From: an uncultured Oscillospiraceae bacterium
Lineage (GTDB): Bacteria; Bacillota; Clostridia; Oscillospirales; Ruminococcaceae
Assembly (NCBI GenBank): GCA_934462925.1
Contig: CAKSIT010000003.1
Location: forward strand, 62,001-126,000
Reading direction: 5' to 3'
DNA: 64,000 nt
Part shown: positions 24,749 to 31,863 of the stretch, piece after piece
Layout: each line of letters starts with the position of its first letter
Position numbering within the stretch: position 1 is the stretch's first letter
The notes under the pieces: generated by a model
The model's input: only the letters and a program-made list of their open reading frames with translations
Told to the model about the DNA's origin: nothing
Databases searched by the model: none
Translations under genes and position numbers: made by a program

Positions 24749-24777
24749 TTGACACGGGGCGCGCAATATGGTAAAAT
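24749..24777 (+). promoter_or_regulatory. Promoter of the AlkD-like gene
   Basis: TTGACA at 24749-24754, 17-bp spacer, TAAAAT at 24772-24777, 23 bases before the ATG. Confidence 0.8.
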
Positions 24778-24799
24778 CGGAATGAAAGGGGAGAGCCGA

Positions 24800-25498
24800 A
24801 TGATAATACAGTACATACGCGAGCGGCTGCATTCGCTGAGCGACGCGGACTACAAGACGTTCAACAGCAGCCTTATGCCGACAGTGCCGCCCGAAACGGT
24901 GATAGGCGTGCGCACGCCCGCGCTGAGGGCGCTTGCAAGGGTGATAGCCGCGCGCCCCGACTGCGGCGAGTTCCTGAACGCGCTGCCCCATGCGCTTTTC
25001 GAGGAGAACCAGCTGCACGCGTTCATAATTTCCGCGCAAAAGGATTTTGGCGAGGCGCTGCGGCTGACGGAGCAGTTCCTGCCGTATATTGACAACTGGG
25101 CGACCTGCGACCAGCTTACGGTAAAGGTTTTCGCAAAGCGCACGGACGAGCTTTTGCCGCACGTTGAGCGCTGGATAATCGACCCGCACGTTTACACCGT
25201 GCGCTATGCCCTGCGCTGCCTTATGATGTATTACCTTGACGACAATTTTGATGAAAGATATCTCGCGCTTGCGGCTTCCGCGCAGGATACGGACTACTAC
25301 ATAGGCATGGCGCAGGCGTGGTACTTCGCCACCGCCCTTGCAAAGCGCTGGGACGAAACGCTGCCGTGGGTAGAGCAGCGCCGCCTTGACATTTTCGTCC
25401 ACCGAATGACGATACGAAAGGCGACGGAGAGCTTCCGCGTGAGCGACGAGCATAAGCGGATTCTTAAGACTATGAGAAATCACCCCGATGATAAATAA
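24800..25498 (+). CDS. DNA alkylation repair protein (AlkD-like)
   Basis: A 232-residue all-helical protein made of HEAT-like repeats, of the family that includes the base-excision glycosylase AlkD, which removes N3- and N7-alkylated purines without flipping the base. Segments such as LIGVRTP-type IGVRTPALRALAR (about residues 32-46), DNWATCDQL and AQAWYFA match the helices lining the DNA groove. Many clostridial members have no tested activity. The ATG at 24800 follows AAGGGGAG; the longer frame would start 30 codons earlier, before the promoter. A MITE-like element is inserted right at the stop codon. Confidence 0.85.
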   Translation: MIIQYIRERLHSLSDADYKTFNSSLMPTVPPETVIGVRTPALRALARVIAARPDCGEFLNALPHALFEENQLHAFIISAQKDFGEALRLTEQFLPYIDNWATCDQLTVKVFAKRTDELLPHVERWIIDPHVYTVRYALRCLMMYYLDDNFDERYLALAASAQDTDYYIGMAQAWYFATALAKRWDETLPWVEQRRLDIFVHRMTIRKATESFRVSDEHKRILKTMRNHPDDK

Positions 25499-25500
25499 AG

Positions 25501-25753
25501 GGCAATACCGCATAATTATTTTCGCGCGATTGCGCAGTCAGATTTTTCGTCAGATTGTACAATGAGGACGACGCAAGGCTGTATGCCTTGCTAGGACGAA
25601 TTGTGCGATATGGCAGTTTGGCACAACCTGCAACCTTTATCTTTTAACAATTACCAAACATTTTGTGCCAAACTAGAAAGATGCAAGCAAGCGCCGCGTA
25701 AGCCGTAGGCGTCGCTTGGAAAAGGCGTTAGCCGCTAATTGTGCGGTGTTGCC
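25501..25753. mobile_element. MITE-like element M1
   Basis: A 253-bp non-coding element with 18-bp terminal inverted repeats (25501-25518 and 25736-25753, 16 of 18 matching, ends GGCAATACCGCA) flanked by a 4-bp direct repeat AAAG (25497-25500, 25754-25757) that overlaps the preceding gene's stop. It shares 53 identical bases (25529-25581) with M2. A core hairpin sits at 25573-25591. A 60-bp block with its own 12-bp inverted repeat is inserted within it. No transposase is present, so it would be mobilised in trans. Confidence 0.8.
25615..25674. repeat. Nested inverted repeat inside M1
   Basis: AGTTTGGCACAA (25615-25626) and its perfect 12-bp complement (25663-25674) enclose 36 bases. The matching site in M2 is uninterrupted, so this looks like a later insertion into M1. 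Confidence 0.65.
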
Positions 25754-25786
25754 AAAGGTATTTTGCCGCAATGCCGAAAAATCCCC

Positions 25787-25815
25787 TTGATTTTTCCGCG
25801 CAGATAAGCTATAAT
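25787..25815 (+). promoter_or_regulatory. Promoter of the hydE leader
   Basis: TTGATT at 25787-25792, 17-bp spacer, TATAAT at 25810-25815. It is about 200 bases before the hydE ATG. Confidence 0.8.
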
Positions 25816-25824
25816 ATAATTGTA

Positions 25825-26016
25825 GCATTTCCCGTGCGGCGGGTGTACCTGCCGGACGGCGCGCTGCGAAAAAACAAAGGATAAAGCCATACCCCCTGAC
25901 GCCGAAAGCATTCTGAGGCGGAAGTGCGGACGCTTTCTGATATTGCCGCTCCCCGCACGGTGGGGAGTGCCGCGCATTGTATTCAGAGCCGCGTTCCCTT
26001 AAGGGGCGCGGCTTTT
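25825..26016 (+). ncRNA. Structured leader or small RNA upstream of hydE
   Basis: A closing stem pairs 25825-25839 with 25953-25970 (9 plus 6 bp, GU pairs, a 3-base bulge). A competing local hairpin pairs 25949-25954 with 25962-25967. Then a strong stem (25987-25993 with 26007-26013) ends in TTTT only nine bases before hydE. I recognise none of the common riboswitch consensus sequences. It may be a riboswitch-like leader or an independent RNA ending at this terminator. Confidence 0.5.
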
Positions 26017-26024
26017 GGTGCGCT

Positions 26025-27071
26025 ATGGAGATTTTTGAGCTTATAGACCGCCTTTACAGCGGCGGCACGCTTGCTGTTAGGGAATATGCGCGGCTTGTCG
26101 CGGGCTATTCGCCTAAGGCTGCGGAGTATGCCGCAGTACGTGCGGACGAGGTAAGGCGCAGGTATTACGGAAATACCGTATACATACGCGGGCTTATAGA
26201 GTTTACGAACTACTGCAGGAACGACTGCCTTTACTGCGGTATAAGGCGCAGCGCGCAGACTGCGCAGCGCTACCGCATGACGCCCGAGGAGATACTTTCG
26301 TGCTGCGATGAGGGCTACGCGCTCGGATTCCGCACGTTTGTGCTGCAGGGCGGGGAGGACGCGTGGTTTACGGACGAGCGGCTGTGCGGCGTTGTGCGCG
26401 CGATAAAGGAGCGTTTTCCCGACTGCGCCGTTACGCTTTCCGTAGGAGAGCGCTCCGCGGAGAGCTATGCGCGGCTGCGCGCGGCGGGCGCGGACAGGTA
26501 TCTTCTGCGCCACGAAACCGCAAATAAGGCGCATTACGAGCGCCTGCACCCCGCGCAGATGTCGTTTGAGCGGCGCATGGAGTGCCTGCGGACGCTGCGC
26601 GCGCAGGGCTGGCAGGTGGGCTGCGGGTTTATGGTAGGCTCGCCGTACCAGACGGCGCAAACGCTCGCAGAGGACCTTAAGTTTATCGAGGACTTCCGTC
26701 CCGAAATGTGCGGCATAGGCCCGTTTATTCCGCACCACGCAACACCCTTTGCAGGGCACGCGGCAGGCTCTGCGGAGCTTACGATATACCTTTTGTCCAT
26801 AGTAAGGCTTATTTCCCCGAATATACTGCTGCCCGCCACCACCGCGCTCGGCACGGCGCTTGCAGACGGCAGGGAGCGCGGTATACTCGCGGGCGCAAAC
26901 GTAGTCATGCCGAATCTTTCGCCCGTTTCCAACAGAAAGAAGTACGACCTGTACGACAACAAGATATGCACGGGCGACGAATCCGCGCAATGCCGCAGCT
27001 GCCTTGAAAGAAGGCTCGCGGCAGTCGGCTTTCATACGGCAGTTTCGCGCGGCGACGCAAAGCCCCTTTAA
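26025..27071 (+). CDS. hydE: [FeFe]-hydrogenase maturase HydE (radical SAM)
   Basis: A 348-residue radical SAM enzyme that makes a precursor of the diiron subcluster of [FeFe]-hydrogenase. Cys64, Cys68 and Cys71 (YCRNDCLYC) bind the catalytic [4Fe-4S] cluster; the BATS-like C-terminal part includes PFIPHHATPFAG and LPATTALGT. I chose the ATG at 26025 because the sequence begins there as in family members, though its binding site is weak; a TTG at 25977 with GGGGAG nine bases ahead would add 16 residues and run through the leader hairpin. hydG follows 85 bases later; hydF is not in the window. Confidence 0.9.
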   Translation: MEIFELIDRLYSGGTLAVREYARLVAGYSPKAAEYAAVRADEVRRRYYGNTVYIRGLIEFTNYCRNDCLYCGIRRSAQTAQRYRMTPEEILSCCDEGYALGFRTFVLQGGEDAWFTDERLCGVVRAIKERFPDCAVTLSVGERSAESYARLRAAGADRYLLRHETANKAHYERLHPAQMSFERRMECLRTLRAQGWQVGCGFMVGSPYQTAQTLAEDLKFIEDFRPEMCGIGPFIPHHATPFAGHAAGSAELTIYLLSIVRLISPNILLPATTALGTALADGRERGILAGANVVMPNLSPVSNRKKYDLYDNKICTGDESAQCRSCLERRLAAVGFHTAVSRGDAKPL

Positions 27072-27156
27072 CGGCGCAGTCCATTCCAATGAGAATGTTC
27101 AGCATAATAATATTTACTGAGGGGGAAGTGTTCTGACCCCGAAGAAAGGACGTAAC

Positions 27157-28605
27157 ATGAGTAACTATGACCCCAAATCCCTGCGCGCGGACGAGTTCAT
27201 CTCGCATGAGGAGATACTCGACACCCTGCGCTGCGCCGAGGAACACAAGGACGACCTTGCCCTTGTCGACAGTCTGCTAGAAAAGGCAAGACCGCAGAAA
27301 ACCGCCAACGGCTGGCATTGCGAGGGGCTTACCCACAGGGAGGCTTCCGTGCTTCTCGCCTGTTCAGACCCCGTGCGCATACAGAAGATGTACGATATTG
27401 CCGAGGAAATAAAGCTTGCGTTTTACGGCAACAGAATAGTAATGTTCGCGCCGCTTTACCTGTCAAACTACTGCGTTAACGGCTGCCTTTACTGTCCGTA
27501 TCACCTCAAAAACAAGCATATCCCGCGCAAAAAGCTCACGCAGGAGGAGGTGCGCGCGGAGGTTATAGCGCTGCAGGACATGGGCCACAAGCGCCTTGCG
27601 ATAGAAGCGGGCGAAGACCCCGTGAACAATCCCATAGAGTACATACTCGAGTGCATACAGACGATTTACGGCATTCACCACAAAAACGGCGCTATACGCC
27701 GCGTGAACGTAAACATAGCCGCAACCACCGTTGAAAACTACCGCCGCCTTAAGGAAGCGGGCATAGGCACTTACATTCTCTTTCAGGAAACCTACAACAG
27801 GCAAAGCTACGAACACCTGCACCCCACAGGTCCTAAGCACGACTATGCCTACCACACCGAGGCCATGGACAGGGCGATGGAGGGCGGCATAGACGACGTT
27901 GGACTGGGCGTGCTTTTCGGGCTGGAAAGCTACCGCTACGAGTTTGCGGGACTGCTTATGCACGCCGAACACCTTGAAGCGGTACACGGCGTAGGGCCGC
28001 ATACGATAAGTGTTCCCCGAGTAAAGCGCGCGGACGACATAGACCCCGGCGCGTTCGACAACGGCATACCCGACGAGATGTTTACAAAGCTTATTGCGTG
28101 CATTCGCCTTGCCGTGCCGTATACGGGCATGATAATCTCCACGCGCGAGAGCGAGCAGGTGCGCGAAAAGGCGCTTCAGGTGGGTATTTCGCAGATAAGC
28201 GGCGGCTCGCGCACGAGCGTGGGCGGCTACACCGAGGAGGAGCGCCCGCACGATACCGAGCAGTTTGACGTATCCGACCAAAGAACGCTATGCGACGTTG
28301 TTCACTGGCTCATGGACATGGGCTTTATCCCGTCGTTCTGCACTGCGTGCTACCGCGAGGGCAGAACGGGCGACCGCTTTATGAGCCTGTGCAAGGCTGG
28401 GCAGATTCAGAACTGCTGCCACCCCAACGCCCTTATGACGCTTACAGAGTTCCTTGTGGACTACGCCGACGAATCCACGCGCCGCACGGGCTTCGAGCTT
28501 ATAAAGCGCGAGCTTGAGCGCATTCCGAGCGAAAAGGTGCGCGCCATAGCAAGCGCCCATATCGAGGACATAAAGAACTCAAACAGCCGCGATTTCCGCT
28601 TCTGA
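27157..28605 (+). CDS. hydG: [FeFe]-hydrogenase maturase HydG (tyrosine lyase)
   Basis: A 482-residue radical SAM enzyme that cleaves tyrosine to p-cresol, CO and cyanide for assembly of the H-cluster. The N-terminal cluster is bound by Cys106, Cys110 and Cys113 (YCVNGCLYC). The C-terminal CX2CX22C motif that binds the auxiliary, dangler-iron-bearing cluster is seen in FCTACYREG and QNCCHP, so the enzyme should be functional and is not the related ThiH. AAAGGA precedes the ATG. It is the last gene of the hydE-hydG transcript. Confidence 0.95.
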   Translation: MSNYDPKSLRADEFISHEEILDTLRCAEEHKDDLALVDSLLEKARPQKTANGWHCEGLTHREASVLLACSDPVRIQKMYDIAEEIKLAFYGNRIVMFAPLYLSNYCVNGCLYCPYHLKNKHIPRKKLTQEEVRAEVIALQDMGHKRLAIEAGEDPVNNPIEYILECIQTIYGIHHKNGAIRRVNVNIAATTVENYRRLKEAGIGTYILFQETYNRQSYEHLHPTGPKHDYAYHTEAMDRAMEGGIDDVGLGVLFGLESYRYEFAGLLMHAEHLEAVHGVGPHTISVPRVKRADDIDPGAFDNGIPDEMFTKLIACIRLAVPYTGMIISTRESEQVREKALQVGISQISGGSRTSVGGYTEEERPHDTEQFDVSDQRTLCDVVHWLMDMGFIPSFCTACYREGRTGDRFMSLCKAGQIQNCCHPNALMTLTEFLVDYADESTRRTGFELIKRELERIPSEKVRAIASAHIEDIKNSNSRDFRF

Positions 28606-28621
28606 TAACGCATAAATAATG

Positions 28622-28659
28622 AACGCGCCGCCGAATCAAAACAAAGCGGCGCGTTTTTT
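28622..28659 (+). terminator. Terminator after hydG
   Basis: A 10-bp perfect stem (28622-28631 with 28646-28655) followed by T6. Confidence 0.9.
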
Positions 28660-28704
28660 ACAGTATGCAATTCTGCATTATTTTCGCCCCAAAGCGCAGT
28701 ATGG

Positions 28705-28733
28705 TTGATTTTCTGTGTGGAATGTGATATAAT
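28705..28733 (+). promoter_or_regulatory. Promoter of the zinc-ribbon/LRR gene
   Basis: TTGATT at 28705-28710, 17-bp spacer, TATAAT at 28728-28733. Confidence 0.8.
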
Positions 28734-28770
28734 TTAGTAGAGTTATTTGCCATTTGGGGGTGAGCCTTGC

Positions 28771-29298
28771 GTGCGGAGGATATGCGGCAACTGCTTTGCG
28801 GAGATAAAGGGCGGCAAATGCCGCGTATGCGGGTATTCCGAGCGTGCCGCGGGCAGCGCAGGGCTTAAGAAAGTAGGCTTCAACCGACTTAATGATAACA
28901 TCGACGCGCTTGCAGGCAAGACCGAGCTTGAAACAGCGTGCCTTACAGGCTGCGGGCTTAAGAGCATAGAACCGCTGCGCGACAGCAAGCAGCTGAAAAA
29001 TCTGTACCTTGTCGCTAACCGAATTACGGATTTGTCGCCGCTTTCGGGCTGCTATTTTACGGAGCTTTACGTGAATTACAACGAGCTTTCGGGCGGCGAG
29101 TGCTTTGATGGAATCTCGGTCATAAACTATCTTGCGCTCGACCATTCGGGGCTTACGCACGACGACCTTTTGTACATTCTGCGCAGCGTGAACGGCACGT
29201 ACAGATATCAGTACACTTACGACCCCGACGACCCGTATTACGGCGAGGAAAGAGCGCGGTTTGACGACCTTTTGGAACTGGAGAACAAAACATCATGA
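28771..29298 (+). CDS. Zinc-ribbon protein with leucine-rich repeats
   Basis: A 175-residue soluble protein. Cys5, Cys8, Cys17 and Cys20 (CGNC ... CRVCG) form a zinc ribbon, and residues about 40-125 hold four short LRR-like units (CGLKSIEPLRDSKQLKNLYL, NRITDLSPLS, and so on). The tail is acidic and tyrosine-rich (YQYTYDPDDPYYGEE). I use GTG at 28771, with GGGGGTGAG six bases ahead; the TTG at 28747 would lie upstream of that site. It overlaps the HTH gene by four bases and probably works with it, perhaps as a protein-interaction module. Function unknown. Confidence 0.7.
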   Translation: MRRICGNCFAEIKGGKCRVCGYSERAAGSAGLKKVGFNRLNDNIDALAGKTELETACLTGCGLKSIEPLRDSKQLKNLYLVANRITDLSPLSGCYFTELYVNYNELSGGECFDGISVINYLALDHSGLTHDDLLYILRSVNGTYRYQYTYDPDDPYYGEERARFDDLLELENKTS

Positions 29299-29684
29299 AA
29301 ACGCAGGAGCTGGAGGAAAGAATACGCCAAGAAGCGCTTTTCGACGCGGAGCTTATAGCGAATAACGCCGCGCCGACATTTTCGGCGTTTCTTGTGGAGT
29401 GCGCAGAGCGCGCGGAAATAAAGCGCTCGGATATCATCAGGGCGCTTAACGTTGACAGAAATTACGGCTACCGGCTTATTAACGGCACGCGTATGCCGGC
29501 ACGGCCGCAGGTGCTGCGCATGGCGCTTTTGCTGCGGCTGGACGTAAGCTCCGCGCAGAAGCTGCAGAACCTTGCGGGGCGCGAGGCGTTCTATGTCCGC
29601 CGCCCCGAGGACGCGCGCGTGGTTTACTGTCTTGAGCATGATACGCCGTATGAAAAGGCGTGCGCGTTTGTCTGGGGAGAATAA
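29295..29684 (+). CDS. Helix-turn-helix (XRE-like) protein
   Basis: A 129-residue protein with an XRE-type DNA-binding domain in the middle (about residues 30-80): KRSDIIRALNVDRNYGYRLINGTRMPARPQ fits helices 2-4, and the flanking helices are Ala/Leu-rich. The ending YCLEHDTPYEKACAFVWGE has no obvious domain. ATG overlaps the upstream stop (ATGA), so the LRR protein and this one are made together. Targets are unknown. Confidence 0.75.
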   Translation: MKTQELEERIRQEALFDAELIANNAAPTFSAFLVECAERAEIKRSDIIRALNVDRNYGYRLINGTRMPARPQVLRMALLLRLDVSSAQKLQNLAGREAFYVRRPEDARVVYCLEHDTPYEKACAFVWGE

Positions 29685-29712
29685 AAAAGGGGACGGTTCA
29701 GCACCGTCCCTT
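29683..29712 (-). terminator. Terminator for the VanY-type gene, probably bidirectional
   Basis: Stem of 8 bp (29690-29697 with 29703-29710). On the minus strand it runs into six T residues, so it ends the leftward carboxypeptidase transcript; the plus-strand T run is weak. Confidence 0.7.
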
Positions 29713-29789
29713 CAGTTTGTCGAAAAATCTAATTTGCCCGCGTAGCGCGGATGCTTCGTCGGAAAACCCCCGTATGGGGGTTTCCCGAC
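29713..29789. repeat. Second copy of the dispersed palindromic repeat
   Basis: Module Q (29713-29751) and palindrome P (29758-29789) match the modules at 13515-13553 (inverted) and 13371-13402 (28 of 32 identical in P). P has 14-base arms around a 4-base loop. The order of modules differs from the first copy. Confidence 0.7.
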
Positions 29790-29793
29790 GGTA

Positions 29794-30825
29794 TTAGCCC
29801 TTATACACCCCGAAAAATTCTTCGAGCGTAAGCCCGCTGTCGTGAACAAGCTTCGCCATGCTTTTGCCGAGGTAGCGCACGTGCCACGGCTCGTAAATGT
29901 AGCCTGTTATATCGCTCTTGCCCTTGGGGTAGCGTATGATAAAGCCGTACTTCCAGCAGTTTGCCGCGAGCCACTGCCCCTCGGGCGTATCCTCGTAGCT
30001 TTGCGAAAGCGAGGTTATGTCCATAGCAAGACCCGTCTGGTGTTCGCTCTGCCCGGGGAGCGCGGAGTAGGTGCGCGCCCTGTCGTAGCCGTCTATCGAA
30101 ACCCAGTAGTCGAATACGCCCTTCTGCTTCTCGTAAGAGCGGAAGCCCGAAACTATGGTCATGTCGTAGCCCGAAGCCTCTTTCATCTTAAGGAATGCGG
30201 CGTAGGTGTCGCGCGTAAGACCGTCGCCGTAGTCCTCGGGCAGGTCGTATTCCTTGTTTACAAGGATAACTCCGCCCACGGTCGTAACGCCGTTTTCGGT
30301 GACGGGCGCGGGCGCTTTTATTTTAGCGCTTACCGTGCCAAGGCAGGTTATGTCGCTGAATTTGTCAAGCACCTCGAGCGTTCCGCTGCCCTTGACAACG
30401 CCCTTTTCGTTAAGGCGAAGCGTACCGCCGAGCGAGAGCGCACTGCCGCTCATAAGCTTTATCTTGCCGCTTATCGCCATTGCAGAGCCGTCGCAGGATA
30501 CTATGTCGCCGCGCGCGTAAATGCTGCCGCCGTCCGCGCACTTTATCTTGCCCTCTACAATAAGCTTTGCGCCCTTGTTGATATAGAGCGCGCCGCCCTT
30601 TCTCACGTAAAGCACCGCGCCCTTTGGGATAACGGTGTCGCAGCTTATCGTAAGCCGCTTTTTTACGTTTGTAAGCCCCGTGAGCGTTTTCTGCGCGGGC
30701 GCGGCGGCAGTCACGGCAGGCTCTGCAAACGCCGTGCGGGAAATATCAGGCGCGGTAAACGACAGCCCCGCCGCCATTGCGGCGCACAGCAGCGTTCCAA
30801 GAGAAGCCTGTATTATCTTTTTCAT
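29794..30825 (-). CDS. VanY-type D-alanyl-D-alanine carboxypeptidase with repeat N-terminus
   Basis: A 343-residue exported peptidase that trims the terminal D-Ala from peptidoglycan stem peptides. A signal peptide precedes residue about 35. The zinc peptidase domain (about 190-340) has the VanY motifs GFRSYEKQK, SEHQTGLAMD (zinc His and Asp) and EPWHVRY (catalytic Glu and zinc His). Residues about 45-160 form an unusual series of short strands (GAVLYVRKGGALYINKG, GSIYARGD, GSALSLGG) that looks like a beta-solenoid. The ATG at 30825 follows AAGGGGTG. It has a consensus promoter and stands alone. Confidence 0.9.
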   Translation of the reverse strand: MKKIIQASLGTLLCAAMAAGLSFTAPDISRTAFAEPAVTAAAPAQKTLTGLTNVKKRLTISCDTVIPKGAVLYVRKGGALYINKGAKLIVEGKIKCADGGSIYARGDIVSCDGSAMAISGKIKLMSGSALSLGGTLRLNEKGVVKGSGTLEVLDKFSDITCLGTVSAKIKAPAPVTENGVTTVGGVILVNKEYDLPEDYGDGLTRDTYAAFLKMKEASGYDMTIVSGFRSYEKQKGVFDYWVSIDGYDRARTYSALPGQSEHQTGLAMDITSLSQSYEDTPEGQWLAANCWKYGFIIRYPKGKSDITGYIYEPWHVRYLGKSMAKLVHDSGLTLEEFFGVYKG

Positions 30826-30911
30826 ATGAAACACCCCTTTAGTGAAGCAAGGCTTTGTATCTTCTGCAAATAATACCTTTTACAACGTGAAAAGGCTGCA
30901 TTCATATACAA

Positions 30912-30940
30912 ATTATACTATACTTCCGCGCGCTTGTCAA
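30912..30940 (-). promoter_or_regulatory. Promoter of the VanY-type gene
   Basis: Minus strand TTGACA (30940-30935), 17-bp spacer, TATAAT (30917-30912). Confidence 0.85.
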
Positions 30941-30948
30941 TCGGTTTT

Positions 30949-31302
30949 TCATTTTTTACCAAGAATAATATCGAGCATTCTCTGCGGGTCGTCGAGAAAT
31001 TGCTTTGTTATCTGATAGTGTTCGGTCTGCCTGTAGGATGTGGGCGTAACGCCGTTTTCATTGAAAAGCAGTATCTGCGCGTTCGGGTACGCCATAAGTA
31101 TGGGGGAGTGCGTTGCTATGATAAACTGCGAGCCGTCGCCCACAAGCTCGTTTATAAGCGACAGCAGCGTAAGCTGCCGCACGGGGGAGAGCGCCGCTTC
31201 CGGCTCGTCCAGCAGGTACAGCCCGCCGCCGCGGAACGCGCTTATCACCGCAAGGAAGCTCTCCCCGTGGGAGCGGCTGTGCAGCGACTTTCCCCCTTGC
31301 AT
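30949..31302 (-). pseudogene. C-terminal remnant of an AAA/ABC-type ATPase
   Basis: A 117-residue frame matching only the second half of predicted ATPases of the COG3910/AAA_21 type: a HSRSHGESFLAV signature-like motif, Walker B YLLDEPEAALSP and the sensor IIATHSP. Walker A and the whole N-terminal half are absent, and there is no ribosome binding site at the first ATG. Its upstream end runs up to the stop of the 31318 gene, so a deletion or rearrangement removed its 5' part. Probably inactive. Confidence 0.75.
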
Positions 31303-31317
31303 GGTAAGACTCCGCCT

Positions 31318-31863
31318 TTATTCTGTACTTGTGTTTGGCGAGGTGTTATCGGTTATCGTCCATTCGCCTGTTTTTACGTTTTGGGTAAGATAGAAGAATT
31401 GCTCCGTGCTGCCGTCGTCCAAAAAGGTTTTGGCGTGGTCGTACTCAACATAGTAGTTCGCCCTTACGACTACAAAGTGTTCGGCGAGATATTCGTCCGT
31501 CCAGCCCCGCGCTTTTGCAAGGTCGCTGCCCATATATACCGCTCTTACGCGCGCTGTTTCAGCTTCGTCTATTTTAATTTCGTCAACCCGCACGGTAATA
31601 GTGTATTCCTTGTCCGCCTGTCCCTCTATCGCGCTTTGTACGGTTTTTATCGGGTTGGGTGAGGTTTTTTGCAGCCACGGGTCGTATGGTCCGAACTCGT
31701 ATGCGGCAAACCCGCAGAGCGCCAGCAGGGCTATCACGGCGGCAATCAGTATGGCGACTTTTTTAGGACTTTGGGATAAGCGTGTTTTATTGTAAGAAAG
31801 CGCTTCATCAACATATTTTGTATCAAGCTCGCTCATAGCGTCGGAAAAATTCCTTGCGTTCAT
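31318..31863 (-). CDS. Membrane-anchored partner of the ECF sigma factor
   Basis: A 181-residue protein with a short cytoplasmic N-terminus (about 33 residues, including MSELDTKYVDEAL), one transmembrane helix (VAILIAAVIALLALCGFAAY) and an extracytoplasmic domain of about 125 residues. The layout is that of an anti-sigma factor, though its N-terminus is short and lacks a zinc (HxxxCxxC) motif. The start overlaps the sigma gene stop by four bases, so the two are cotranslated. Its role in sensing is inferred from context. Confidence 0.75.
   Translation of the reverse strand: MNARNFSDAMSELDTKYVDEALSYNKTRLSQSPKKVAILIAAVIALLALCGFAAYEFGPYDPWLQKTSPNPIKTVQSAIEGQADKEYTITVRVDEIKIDEAETARVRAVYMGSDLAKARGWTDEYLAEHFVVVRANYYVEYDHAKTFLDDGSTEQFFYLTQNVKTGEWTITDNTSPNTSTE

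Noticed and set aside
24531..24755. Leftward ORF of 74 residues
   Set aside because: No ribosome binding site or domain, and it overlaps the -35 of the AlkD-like promoter. I treat it as intergenic.
25735..25977. Leftward ORF of 80 residues across the hydE promoter
   Set aside because: It crosses the M1 end, a consensus rightward promoter and the structured leader, and lacks a site.
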